A stretch of DNA of 64,000 bases. It comes from Ciceribacter lividus. GTDB taxonomy: Bacteria; Pseudomonadota; Alphaproteobacteria; Rhizobiales; Rhizobiaceae. Of the stretch, positions 16,967-25,029 are shown piece by piece; positions within the stretch are counted from its first letter, which is position 1; every line of letters begins with the position of its first letter. Where the stretch lies: assembly GCF_003337715.1 (NCBI RefSeq), contig NZ_QPIX01000003.1, positions 124,001 to 188,000 of the forward strand, read 5' to 3'. Both the position numbers and the translations under genes were made by a program. A model generated the notes under the pieces. The model did no database searches, was not told the DNA's origin, and worked only from the letters and a program-made list of their open reading frames with translations.

Positions 16967-17072
16967 GATTTTATTCAAGCTGACCGCCGGAGTAAAGAGC
17001 AAAAGAGGAATAAAATCCTCTTCTGCGACTACGATCCTGGCGAGTGTGCGCCGGACGTAGACGTTTTGTGTG

Positions 17073-17717
17073 TCAGGCGACCATGGCCATGTTGATCTTG
17101 CCGAGCTGGATCACGGCCTGCGTGCGGCTGTCGACCTTGAGCTTCAGCAGGATTGCCGAGACATGGGCCTTGATGGTTGCCTCGGAGACGCCGAGTTCGT
17201 AGGCGATCTGCTTGTTGAGCAGGCCTTCGGCGAGCATACCGAGCACGCGACTCTGTTGTGGCGTCAGCGTACGCAGCCGGGCAATGAGATCGGCGACGTC
17301 CGGATCCTCCTGCCCGCCCTGATAGAAGGCCGGCGTCCAGATGTCACCCCTGAGCACGGTCTGGATGGCGGTTCGGATATCGTCGATGCCCGAAGACTTG
17401 GAGATGAAACCGGAAGCGCCGAGTTCTAGAGACCGGCGGATGGTGGTCTGGTCGTCGCTCGCCGATACGATGACGATCGGAAGATTGGGGAATTCGGCCC
17501 TGAGCGCCATCAGTCCGGAAAAACCGCTGACACCCGGCATGGCGAGGTCGAGCAGCAGCAGATCGGCGTCCGGATGCTGCGACGCGGCCTTGCGAGCAGC
17601 CTCAAAATCACCCGCCTCGATGACCGTCTTCTTCCCTTCCATGCCGTCGACGGCCTGCCTGAGGGCTCCTCGGAAAAGCGGATGATCGTCTGCGATGATG
17701 ATGGTGAGTGCTGTCAT
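17073..17717 (-). CDS. NarL/FixJ-type response regulator (LuxR HTH), ErdR/CrbR-like
   Basis: Two-domain regulator of 214 aa. The receiver domain has acidic D10/D11 in IIIADDHPLFRGALRQAV, phospho-acceptor D57 in LLLLDLAMPG and K107 in GFISKSSG. The LuxR HTH (about 148-205) reads LTPQQSRVLGMLAEGLLNKQIAYELGVS and TIKAHVSAILLKL. The DDHPLFR opening and overall form resemble ErdR/CrbR/AgmR regulators of acetate and alcohol use in other proteobacteria; that assignment is inference. No kinase is adjacent. The window holds one candidate partner, the SSF-hybrid kinase at 48251-51760. A 9-bp inverted repeat lies upstream. Confidence 0.9.
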   Translation of the reverse strand: MTALTIIIADDHPLFRGALRQAVDGMEGKKTVIEAGDFEAARKAASQHPDADLLLLDLAMPGVSGFSGLMALRAEFPNLPIVIVSASDDQTTIRRSLELGASGFISKSSGIDDIRTAIQTVLRGDIWTPAFYQGGQEDPDVADLIARLRTLTPQQSRVLGMLAEGLLNKQIAYELGVSEATIKAHVSAILLKLKVDSRTQAVIQLGKINMAMVA

Positions 17718-17777
17718 TGCTCGCTCCCTCCCAAGAGCGCCCGATACGCCTGTTGGGCGGTCATTTGTCTTTTAGCG

Positions 17778-17815
17778 ACACCTGACAATATATACAATAG
17801 TCTAGCGTCAGGTGT
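17778..17815. promoter_or_regulatory. Inverted repeat upstream of the LuxR-type response regulator
   Basis: Perfect arms ACACCTGAC (17778-17786) and GTCAGGTGT (17807-17815) flank a 20-bp AT-rich spacer. It lies 61-98 bases upstream of the response-regulator start and overlaps the stop codon of the gene before it. It may be an autoregulatory operator or a hairpin. Confidence 0.45.
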
Positions 17816-18242
17816 GATCGGGCGCTGGCCCGGTCTTTTCTTCCTTACTCTTGAACTCCTCAACCAGGCCGAAGAAACTGCGCATGAAGCGTTCCATTAT
17901 GCCGATCGATCGCTCGACTTCCTCGTCGGAAGGCAGCTCTTCCCGCTGACGGCCGGCGAGCGGCTGCCCGGCGGCCAGGGCCGCTTCAAGGGCCTCGACC
18001 CGCTTTTCCAGCCGGCCGAGATCCTCTTCGTAGGCCGCGCGCTCGTCGGCTGCCATCCGGCAGATCAGTGCGCCATCCTGTTCGCGACAGAGCGTCATGG
18101 CGCCGGTCCGGGTGTCCAGTCGCACGAAGGCGTCTCCCGACTTCTCAAGCCGGAAGCGCCCATCCGCCGCCTCCTCGGCGCTGGCAGGCAGCGGTCCGGT
18201 CAAGGCCAACAGGACGGCTGGAACGACAAGCTGGAATTTCAT
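17808..18242 (-). CDS. Secreted hypothetical protein with C-terminal coiled coil
   Basis: I do not recognise a named family. The 144-aa product has a clear signal peptide (MKFQLVVPAVLLALTGPLPASA, cut near residue 22), a small beta-rich segment with FVRLDTRTGAMTLCREQDGALICR containing two cysteines (about 37-60), and a coiled coil (about 64-95) of alternating Glu/Ala/Leu. I chose ATG 18242 rather than the 18341 extension because of the signal peptide. It is divergent from the DUF952 gene and ends inside the inverted repeat before the response regulator. Confidence 0.75.
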   Translation of the reverse strand: MKFQLVVPAVLLALTGPLPASAEEAADGRFRLEKSGDAFVRLDTRTGAMTLCREQDGALICRMAADERAAYEEDLGRLEKRVEALEAALAAGQPLAGRQREELPSDEEVERSIGIMERFMRSFFGLVEEFKSKEEKTGPAPDHT

Positions 18243-18355
18243 CGTTTTTCTCCAAAAATTACGTGTTCCAGCGGACATTCCCGTATCGCTGCCGTGGACA
18301 AAGTGCCCGGTTTGCGGCAAATCGCTCCCAGCGTCGGCCACGGAAGGATGAGCTC

Positions 18356-18703
18356 GTGCATAGCCTCATATACAAGATAGTACCGCGCGACCTGTGGCAA
18401 AAGGCGGAAGCCGACGGTATTTTCTCCGGTGCGGCGATTGACCTCAAGGACGGTTATATCCACTTCTCGACCGGCGCCCAGGCGCGCGAGACGGCCCGGT
18501 TGCACTTCGCCGGGATCGACGGGTTGCTCCTGGTCGCAGTCTCGACCTCCGCGCTCGGTGACAGGTTGAAGTTCGAGCCCTCGCGCGGCGGCGACCTCTT
18601 CCCGCACCTCTACGGCGATCTGCCGGTTTCGCTGGTCGCCTGGCAGAAGCCCCTGCCGCTCGGGCCGGACGGCCTCCACATCTTCCCGGAGCTCGTCCGA
18701 TGA
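18356..18703 (+). CDS. DUF952 family protein
   Basis: Small cytoplasmic protein of 115 aa. Family hallmarks are IYKIVPRDLWQKAEADGIFSG near the start, DGYIHFSTGAQARETARLHFAG (about 32-53) and the FEPSRGGDLFPHLYGDLP block (about 72-89). No ATG is available; GTG 18356 with AAGGAT 7 bases upstream is the best start. Its stop overlaps the pyrD start by 4 bases (ATGA), so the two are translationally coupled. The function of the family is unknown. Confidence 0.88.
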   Translation: MHSLIYKIVPRDLWQKAEADGIFSGAAIDLKDGYIHFSTGAQARETARLHFAGIDGLLLVAVSTSALGDRLKFEPSRGGDLFPHLYGDLPVSLVAWQKPLPLGPDGLHIFPELVR

Positions 18704-19788
18704 CCGGACCTTTCAAGACGCTCGCCCGCCGTGGCCTCTTCCTCTTCGACGGGGAGACGGCACACGGCCTCTCCATCGCCGCCCTGAAGACCGGGTTCGT
18801 TCCCGGCTGCCGCGTGCCTGCCGATTCTCGTCTCACCCAGACGGTCGCCGGGATCGTCTTCCCGAACCCGCTCGGCCTCGCCGCCGGCTACGACAAGAAT
18901 GCCGAGGTACCGGATGCCATCCTCCGTCTCGGCTTCGGCTTCACGGAGGTCGGGACCGTCACGCCGAAGCCGCAGACCGGCAACCCGCGGCCGCGCATCT
19001 TCCGCCTGGAGAAGGATGAGGCCGTCATCAACCGCCTCGGCTTCAACAACGAGGGCCATGACGCCGCCTTCGCACGGCTTAGCGCGCGCCGTACGAACGG
19101 CATCGTCGGCGTCAATATCGGAGCCAACAAGGACAGCGCCGACCGCGTTGCGGACTACGTCGCCGGTATCCGCCGCTTCTATCCCGTGGCGAGCTATTTC
19201 ACCGTCAACATCTCCTCTCCGAACACGCCGGGACTGCGCGACCTGCAGGCCCGCGAAAGCCTGGCCGCGCTGTTGTCGGCCGTGCTTGCTGCCCGCGACG
19301 ACGAGGCGGCGAGGACCGGCAAGCGGCTTTCCGTCTTCCTGAAAATCGCGCCGGATCTCACCGAGGAGGGAATGGACGACATTGCCGCCGAGGTGATGAG
19401 CCACAGCCTCGACGGCCTCATCGTCTCCAATACGACCTTGTCGCGTGAAGGCCTGAGCGATCCGCGCCTGGCTGCGGAGGCGGGCGGTCTTTCCGGCAAA
19501 CCGCTCTTCGCGCGCTCGACGGCGGTTCTTGCAAGAATGCGCAAACGTGTCGGTCCGGCCCTGCCGATCATCGGTGTCGGGGGAGTGTCCTCGGCGGAGA
19601 CGGCGCTCGAGAAAATTCGTGCAGGAGCCGATCTCGTGCAGCTTTATTCCTGCATGGTCTACGAAGGCCCGGGACTGCCGGGGCGCATCCTGCGCGGCCT
19701 GTCGGCGCTGCTCGACCGCGAAGGCGTCGTCTCGATCCGCGACCTGCGCGACAGCGGCCTCGATCAGTGGCTTTCGGTGAAGCTCTGA
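18700..19788 (+). CDS. pyrD: Dihydroorotate dehydrogenase (quinone), class 2
   Basis: Oxidises dihydroorotate to orotate in pyrimidine synthesis, passing electrons to quinones at the inner membrane. The 362-aa length, the N-terminal amphipathic extension and the NPLGLAAGYDKNAEVPDAIL start of the FMN barrel mark class 2. The catalytic loop with Ser appears in YFTVNISSPNTPG (about 165-177), and the phosphate-binding end in GVGGVSSAETALEKIRAGADLVQLYS. It overlaps DUF952 by 4 bases at its start and the convergent MATE gene by 25 bases at its end. Confidence 0.96.
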   Translation: MTGPFKTLARRGLFLFDGETAHGLSIAALKTGFVPGCRVPADSRLTQTVAGIVFPNPLGLAAGYDKNAEVPDAILRLGFGFTEVGTVTPKPQTGNPRPRIFRLEKDEAVINRLGFNNEGHDAAFARLSARRTNGIVGVNIGANKDSADRVADYVAGIRRFYPVASYFTVNISSPNTPGLRDLQARESLAALLSAVLAARDDEAARTGKRLSVFLKIAPDLTEEGMDDIAAEVMSHSLDGLIVSNTTLSREGLSDPRLAAEAGGLSGKPLFARSTAVLARMRKRVGPALPIIGVGGVSSAETALEKIRAGADLVQLYSCMVYEGPGLPGRILRGLSALLDREGVVSIRDLRDSGLDQWLSVKL

Positions 19789-21107
19789 GCCACCCGCGCC
19801 GGCAGGCGAGCAAGTAGCAGTATGCCGCGCAAGGCCAGAAACACGTTGAGCGACAACCAAAGTCCGTGATTGCCGAAAAGCGGCACGAAAAGTGCCAGCG
19901 AAAGGCAATATCCGGTGAACGCAAGCAGCATCATGTTGCGCATCTCGCGTGACCAGGTCGCACCGATGTAGACGCCGTCCATCTGGAAGGCCAACGCACC
20001 GGTAAGTGCCGTCACCGCGGCCCAGGGCAGATAGTTCGCGGCGATCACCCGAACGTCGGCAGCCGTCGTCATGAAGTCGATGATGGCGTTGCCGAAGATC
20101 AGGAAGAAGAGGCAGGAGACCAGCGCCAGCCCGAAGGACCAGAGCGCGGTGAGCCGGATCGCCCGGTCGAAACCTTCGCGGAAGCGGGCGCCGATCGCTC
20201 GTCCGACGATCTGCTCGGCGGCATTCGCCATACCGTCGAGATAGAAGCTTGCGATCATGAAGAAGTTCATCAGTACAGCGTTTGCCGCCAAGACGACGGC
20301 GCCGAAGCCGGTGCCGATGCGTGTCAGAAGCGTGAAGGCGGCAAGCAACGTGAAGGTCCGGATCATCAGGTCTCGGTTGATCGCGAAGAGCGCCGACAGC
20401 TTGGCGCGATCGAATATTTCGGCGACTTTCGGTCCGTCCTTCCGGTCAAAACGCGGAATGATGAGTGCTAGCCCGACGGCGGCGGCCATCCCCTCACCGA
20501 TCAGTGTGCCCCAGGCGACGCCCGCCACACCCCAGCCGAGGACGAGGCCGAGATAGATCGAAAGGACGATGTTGGTGCCGTTGAGGATCGTCTGCAGCAG
20601 AAGTCCGGTCGTGCCGCGGCCGAGTCCCAGAACGAAGCCGAGGATGGTATAATTGGTGAGTGTCAGCGGTCCGGCGAGAATGCGGATCGAGAAGTAGGTC
20701 GCCGTTGCCGTGGCGGTCGTGCCGACCGGACCCATCATCCGCAAGCCGACGGAAAGCAGCCACGGCGAGGCGGCGAGAATGACGAGGCCGAGCCCGATGG
20801 AAAGAACGAGAGCCCGCCAGAAGACGGCCTGCTGCTCGTGTCTGTCCCCACGGCCGAGGGCCTGCGCCACCAGGGCCGTTGTCGAGGCCCGCAGGAAGCT
20901 GACGCTCGAGAAGATGAGGTCGAAGAGAATCGCACCAATCGCAAGACCGGCAAGCGCTGCCGCGTCGCCGGTCCGCCCGACCACCGCGGTATCGGTAAGG
21001 CCGAGCAGCGGGGTCGTCAGAAAGCCGAGTGTCATCGGCACCGCGATCGAAAGCACCGTCCTATGGGTGACGTCGAAGCTGTCCCTTGCTCTTGCCGCGA
21101 TATCCAC
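19764..21107 (-). CDS. MATE-family multidrug/sodium antiporter
   Basis: Inner-membrane protein of about 447 aa with 12 predicted helices. It resembles the DinF-like MatE branch: VLSIAVPMTLGFLTTPLLGLTDTAVVGRTGDAAALAGLAIG at the N-terminus (the T-D-T-A-x-x-G core) and QIVGRAIGAR in the second half. I prefer GTG 21107, preceded by GGAGAC, to the open frame up to 21170, which would overlap the CAP-domain gene. It probably exports cationic or aromatic compounds. It is the last gene of a minus-strand trio with the CAP protein and DUF6460. Confidence 0.9.
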   Translation of the reverse strand: MDIAARARDSFDVTHRTVLSIAVPMTLGFLTTPLLGLTDTAVVGRTGDAAALAGLAIGAILFDLIFSSVSFLRASTTALVAQALGRGDRHEQQAVFWRALVLSIGLGLVILAASPWLLSVGLRMMGPVGTTATATATYFSIRILAGPLTLTNYTILGFVLGLGRGTTGLLLQTILNGTNIVLSIYLGLVLGWGVAGVAWGTLIGEGMAAAVGLALIIPRFDRKDGPKVAEIFDRAKLSALFAINRDLMIRTFTLLAAFTLLTRIGTGFGAVVLAANAVLMNFFMIASFYLDGMANAAEQIVGRAIGARFREGFDRAIRLTALWSFGLALVSCLFFLIFGNAIIDFMTTAADVRVIAANYLPWAAVTALTGALAFQMDGVYIGATWSREMRNMMLLAFTGYCLSLALFVPLFGNHGLWLSLNVFLALRGILLLARLPARVAQSFTESH

Positions 21108-21145
21108 GCGTCCGTCTCCAGCCGTTTTGCCAGGTCGGGAATCGC

Positions 21146-21652
21146 CTAGCTCGCGAGCACCATGGCCCAATAGGGGCGATTTGCGGAAGAGGGATTGTGC
21201 GCCACGGCAACACCGAGCCCGCGATAAGCGCCGAGCATGTTGTGCAGGTGCTTTTCGGATCGGACCCAGGCGTCGACCGCGTCTGCCACCTGCGATTGAC
21301 CTGCGGCGATATTTTCGGAGGCCGGCAAAGGCACGCCCATCGACTTCATCCTGAGAAGAAAGTCGTCACCCCTCCCGAGCAAATGCGACATCTCGCCTGC
21401 CCGCGCCATCCGCCGCGCCTGCGAGAGAGCGGCAGCCTCTGCGATTTTGCTGTATTCGAGGGTGGGGAGCCCTTTGCTGTTCCGAAGGGTATTGACGAGC
21501 GGCAGCGCGCCCTCCGTCTCGGCGCGCGCCGTATCGTCCGTGGTCGGCACGATATCCGTCGTCTTGCAGGCGGTCAGACCACCGGCCAGACCGATACCTG
21601 CCAGCATGAGGAAGCGTCGCCGCGGCAGGTATGGAAGCACGGTCACGGGCAT
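21146..21652 (-). CDS. CAP-domain (SCP-like) lipoprotein
   Basis: Protein of 168 aa. The N-terminus PRRRFLMLAGIGLAGGLTAC combines a twin-arginine-like motif with a lipobox (LTAC, Cys about 29), so it is probably lipidated. The rest is a CAP fold: LVNTLRNSKGLPTLEYSKI, then MSHLLGRGDD, SENIAAG, and HLHNMLGAYRGLGVAVAH near the C-terminus. CAP proteins are extracytoplasmic and of varied function. It lies 1 base downstream of the DUF6460 stop-to-start junction and upstream of the MATE gene. Confidence 0.88.
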   Translation of the reverse strand: MPVTVLPYLPRRRFLMLAGIGLAGGLTACKTTDIVPTTDDTARAETEGALPLVNTLRNSKGLPTLEYSKIAEAAALSQARRMARAGEMSHLLGRGDDFLLRMKSMGVPLPASENIAAGQSQVADAVDAWVRSEKHLHNMLGAYRGLGVAVAHNPSSANRPYWAMVLAS

Positions 21653-21653
21653 G

Positions 21654-21920
21654 TCAGCGTCGGTAACTCAACAATCTCAGGACGATGAAGACGGGAATGA
21701 CGATCGTCGCGCCGAGAAGCAGGTAGTCACCCACCCGGCCGAGCGCGGCGAAGCCCCGGTACCAGAGTTCGAGGATGAAATGCCGGACGCCTTCCAGAAT
21801 GTCGATCGGGTAGATGCCGAAAACGGTCATCACGAAGCCGACGATCAGCGACACGACCAGGAGCTTGATCGCGGTGCGGCCCAGCGTATCCCCGAGAAAT
21901 CTGTTCACCCCATCCGACAT
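21654..21920 (-). CDS. DUF6460 small membrane protein
   Basis: An 88-aa protein common in Rhizobiales, with two hydrophobic segments (about 17-38 and 64-83) around a short amphipathic linker. The opening VNRFLGDTLGRTAIKLLVVSLIVG and the ending VFIVLRLLSYRR are typical. The function is unknown. It begins the minus-strand DUF6460-CAP-MATE group with almost no spacing to the CAP gene, so the two are likely co-translated. Confidence 0.82.
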   Translation of the reverse strand: MSDGVNRFLGDTLGRTAIKLLVVSLIVGFVMTVFGIYPIDILEGVRHFILELWYRGFAALGRVGDYLLLGATIVIPVFIVLRLLSYRR

Positions 21921-22059
21921 GTCCGGTCTCCTGTTCTTCCATCACATAGGCGGGCGTCTGCCGGCCTGCAAGCGCCTGCTCTTGCAGGTGCCGCGGAAAT
22001 AGCTCTTGTGTTTTTTCCAGCTTTCGGTCAAGACCGCGCGCCTTTCCAGGAAACCCGCC

Positions 22060-23001
22060 ATGCAACAGATCCAGTTCTCGTCCGGAAATCTCACGGCAGA
22101 CCGTCGCGCCGACTACGCGAAGATGCTGAGTGAAGGCGGCGATCCCGCGGCTGCTGCCGAGCTCATGGAACAGGCGCTGGAGCTTGCACCCGATTGGGCG
22201 GCCGGTTGGCTCCGGCTCGCGGAATACAGCGAAAAGGCGGGCAATATTGAGGCAGCGATTACGGCGTTGAGGCGTGTCGCCACCCTCGACCCACAGGACC
22301 TGTTTGCCGCCCGGCTGAAGCTCGCCGTGCTCGGCGCCGAGCCGACGCCGGAGCAGCCGTCGAGCCGTTACGTCGAGGCGCTCTTCGACGACTATGCCGA
22401 TCGCTTCGAAACCTCGCTCGTCGATAAGCTCGGCTACAGCGTACCCGGCAAGCTTGCCGCCCTTATCCGAAAGGTCGCCGGCGAACGCCGCTTCCGCCTC
22501 GCGGTCGACCTCGGCTGCGGCACCGGCCTCTTCGGCGTGGAGATTCGCGACCGGGCGGACAGGCTCGAAGGCTTCGACCTCTCGGCCAACATGCTCGCGA
22601 AGGCTTCCGCCAAACAGATCTACGATCATCTCGGAGAGGCCGATCTGTCCTTGCCGGCCGAACGGTCTGGCCTTCTTGGCGCGGGACTCCCCGAGGGACG
22701 CGCCGACCTCGTCGCCGCTGCGGACGTGCTGATGTATCTCGGCAGCCTGGACAACGCCTTTGTGCTGGCCGCGACCCTTACAGCACCCGGCGCGTTCTTC
22801 GCTTTCTCCGTGGAGGAGGCCGAAGTGGGGCAGGGCTTCGAACTCGCGCCTTCGTTGCGTTACCGCCATTCGGAGGCCTATGTCCGGGAGGCACTGGCCG
22901 ATGCCGGCTTCGACACACGGCAGGTTAAACGCTCGGTCATTCGCATGGATTCCGGGAAACCTGTTCACGGCATTCTGTTTCTTGCCGAACGGCGCTTCTG
23001 A
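22060..23001 (+). CDS. TPR-containing SAM-dependent methyltransferase
   Basis: Cytoplasmic protein of 313 aa. The N-terminal third (about 10-90) holds TPR-like helices (AAAELMEQALELAPDWAAGW and the paired KAGNIEAAITALRRVATLDP). The C-terminal part is a class I methyltransferase with motif I LAVDLGCGTGLFG (about 148-160), an acidic motif II (EGFDLSANML) and motif IV (ADVLMYLG). This is the COG4976-type fusion; the substrate is unknown. I chose ATG 22060 rather than the upstream open frame at 22006. It is divergent from the DUF6460 gene. Confidence 0.87.
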   Translation: MQQIQFSSGNLTADRRADYAKMLSEGGDPAAAAELMEQALELAPDWAAGWLRLAEYSEKAGNIEAAITALRRVATLDPQDLFAARLKLAVLGAEPTPEQPSSRYVEALFDDYADRFETSLVDKLGYSVPGKLAALIRKVAGERRFRLAVDLGCGTGLFGVEIRDRADRLEGFDLSANMLAKASAKQIYDHLGEADLSLPAERSGLLGAGLPEGRADLVAAADVLMYLGSLDNAFVLAATLTAPGAFFAFSVEEAEVGQGFELAPSLRYRHSEAYVREALADAGFDTRQVKRSVIRMDSGKPVHGILFLAERRF

Positions 23002-23030
23002 AGGAACGAAAGTTGCGAACTTGCCGGTAG

Positions 23031-23045
23031 GTCAGCATTGCTGAC
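23031..23045. promoter_or_regulatory. Perfect palindrome flanked by direct repeats, upstream of the first YitT gene
   Basis: GTCAGCATTGCTGAC is a perfect 15-bp palindrome 73 bp upstream of the first YitT gene. Direct repeats TTGCGAAC lie on both sides (23013-23020 and 23055-23062), 42 bp apart and nearly symmetric about the palindrome centre. This is a candidate operator for an unidentified regulator. Confidence 0.4.
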
Positions 23046-23117
23046 ATATCGTGCTTGCGAACCGGAATGTTGCGGTGCACAATATGCCCGTTCTCAGACA
23101 TTCCAGAGGTCGCGATC

Positions 23118-23756
23118 ATGGCGCAGGTGAGCAGCATGTGGGGTATTCTGAATACCAGCCCGAACCGGCACACGATCGCCGAGGACGTCCAGGGCATCGT
23201 CACCGGAAGCATGGTGTCGGCGCTCGGCCTTTATCTTCTCGCGAAGGTCGGACTTCTCACCGGCGGCATGGCCGGCGTCGCCTTCCTGCTCCACTACGCA
23301 AGCGGCGTCAGCTTCGGGCTGATCTTCTTCCTGCTCAACCTGCCGTTCTACATCCTCTCGCTTCGTCGCGTCGGGCTCGACTTCACGCTGAAGACCTTCG
23401 CTGCGATTGCCCTGACCTCGCTGATCGTCGAGTTCGAAGGACGCCTGATCGATATCAGCGCCATCGAGCCGGTCTGGGGCGCAATCCTCGGCGGTCTTCT
23501 CCTCGGCTACGGCGTGCTGGCGCTCTATCGCCACCGTGCGAGCCTCGGCGGTGTCGGCATCCTTGCCGTCTACCTGCAGGAGCGTTTCGGCATCCGCGCC
23601 GGTCTGGTACAGCTCGCCTTCGATCTCACCGTGATGGTCTTTGCCTTCGGGGTGGTGAGCCCGGCAATCGTGATCTGCTCGGTCGTCGGTGCGGTGGTGC
23701 TCAATCTGTTCGTGGCGATCAACCACCGCTCCGACCGTTATGTCGTGCTGCGATGA
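23118..23756 (+). CDS. YitT family membrane protein (first of tandem pair)
   Basis: Inner-membrane protein of 212 aa with about six helices. The family core is GLLTGGMAGVAFLLHYASGVSFGLIFFLLNLPFY (about 50-83; key motif G-G-x-A-G-x-A-F-L-L-H-Y), and later RASLGGVGILAVYLQERFGIRAG. It has the membrane domain only; the DUF2179 tail found in Bacillus YitT is absent. I chose ATG 23118 (MAQVSS) because the 23055 extension looks like leader. It is closely similar to the next gene, which starts 93 bases downstream. The transport substrate is unknown. Confidence 0.88.
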   Translation: MAQVSSMWGILNTSPNRHTIAEDVQGIVTGSMVSALGLYLLAKVGLLTGGMAGVAFLLHYASGVSFGLIFFLLNLPFYILSLRRVGLDFTLKTFAAIALTSLIVEFEGRLIDISAIEPVWGAILGGLLLGYGVLALYRHRASLGGVGILAVYLQERFGIRAGLVQLAFDLTVMVFAFGVVSPAIVICSVVGAVVLNLFVAINHRSDRYVVLR

Positions 23757-23849
23757 CTATGATGAGCGGAAGTCCCTTGAGCTTGGCGGGGAGCCGCGTT
23801 ACCGCATAGGTCAAAGGTGGGTATTGGAACAGGCGAGGGGATATCGGAC

Positions 23850-24494
23850 ATGGCGATGAGTGACGTTCGGCCGAAGCTGCGGGAGATGATGGCATCCTCG
23901 GCGGAGCGCCACTCCATCATCGAAGATGCGCAGGGGCTTGCGGCCGGCGGCATGCTGGCGACGCTGGGCGTGATGTTGCTCTCCGGTGCGGGCCTGCTGA
24001 CGGGCGGCACGGCGGGCGTCGCCTTCCTCCTCCACTACGCGACGGGTTTCAGCTTCGGTGCCATGTTCTTTGCCGTCAACCTGCCATTCTATTACCTGGC
24101 GCTGAAGCGGTTCGGATTGGCCTTCATGCTGAAGACCTTTGCGGCGGTCGCACTGACCTCGGTGCTCACGGAGACCGTCCCCCATTACATTGGCTTCTCG
24201 AACCTCGACCCGCTGGTTGCGGCCGCCTTCGGCGGCCTGCTCATCGGCGCCGGCCTGCTCGCTCTCTTCCGCCATCGCGCAAGCCTCGGCGGCTTCGGGA
24301 TCCTTGCACTCTACCTGCAGGATCGCTTCGGCTGGCGGGCGGGGCTGGTACAACTCGCTTTCGACGGCACCGTGCTGGTCTTTTCCTTCTTCATCGCCAG
24401 CTACTACATCATCTTCTGCTCGGTCGTCGGCGCCGTCGTGCTCAACCTGACGCTTGCGATCAATCACCGCAAGGATCGCTACATCGCGATGTGA
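23850..24494 (+). CDS. YitT family membrane protein (second of tandem pair)
   Basis: Paralogue of the preceding gene: 214 aa, same layout (MLSGAGLLTGGTAGVA then FLLHYATGFSFG, RASLGGFGILALYLQDRFGWRAG, and the VVGAVVLNLTLAINHRKDRY end). ATG 23850 follows a GAGGGG ribosome-binding site. The two genes are in the same direction, 93 bases apart, and may work as a heteromeric pair. They have diverged well beyond a recent duplication. Confidence 0.88.
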   Translation: MAMSDVRPKLREMMASSAERHSIIEDAQGLAAGGMLATLGVMLLSGAGLLTGGTAGVAFLLHYATGFSFGAMFFAVNLPFYYLALKRFGLAFMLKTFAAVALTSVLTETVPHYIGFSNLDPLVAAAFGGLLIGAGLLALFRHRASLGGFGILALYLQDRFGWRAGLVQLAFDGTVLVFSFFIASYYIIFCSVVGAVVLNLTLAINHRKDRYIAM

Positions 24495-24523
24495 GCGACG
24501 ACGGGCGTCTGACGTCGGTCAAG

Positions 24524-24985
24524 TCAGGCGGCTTGCGCGCGCTCGTCGATCGGATGCTGCGACCGGAAGCTGACACAGAGTCGGTTCCAGACGTTGATCG
24601 TGCCGATCGCCGTCGTGATCTTGACGACCTCCTCCTCTGAAAAGTGTTTGCGGATCTCCGCAAACGGCGCATCGGGCACTCCGGTCTGTGCCACGTTGGT
24701 CACGGCTTCCGTCCATTCCAGCAGCGCCCGCTCGCGGGCATCATAGAGCGGCGATTCCCGCCAGGCGCAGACGAGATTGATCCATTGTTCGCTCAGGCCG
24801 TCGTGCCGTGCCTCCTTGACATGCATGTCGACGCAGTATGCACAGCCGTTGATTTGTGACGCACGGAGCTTCAAGAGATGGATATGCTGGGGCTCCAGGC
24901 CACAGCTGCAGATGTATTGTTCGAGGGCGAAGACTGCCTTGTAGGATTCGGGCGAGGCTTTGGCAAAATCGAAACGTGGCTGCAT
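24524..24985 (-). CDS. AhpD-like carboxymuconolactone decarboxylase-family protein
   Basis: Cytoplasmic protein of 153 aa of the AhpD/CMD family. The peroxidase-type active site is intact: NGCAYCVDMHVKEAR with C48-x-x-C51 and His 55. Later segments (ERALLEWTEAVTNVA and KITTAIGTINVWNRLCVSF) are typical of alkylhydroperoxidase-like proteins. GGAGAAG precedes ATG 24985. The Rrf2 regulator gene is 44 bases upstream on the same strand, so the pair is probably an autoregulated redox-response operon. Confidence 0.9.
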   Translation of the reverse strand: MQPRFDFAKASPESYKAVFALEQYICSCGLEPQHIHLLKLRASQINGCAYCVDMHVKEARHDGLSEQWINLVCAWRESPLYDARERALLEWTEAVTNVAQTGVPDAPFAEIRKHFSEEEVVKITTAIGTINVWNRLCVSFRSQHPIDERAQAA

Positions 24986-25029
24986 TGCGCTTCTCCTTGG
25001 TTGATAGGCAAACTCCATGCACCGGCTGT

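Noticed and set aside
16912..17072. LexA-type SOS box upstream of the S24 regulator
   Set aside because: No GAAC-N7-GTTC pattern is present; only unrelated inverted repeats are seen.
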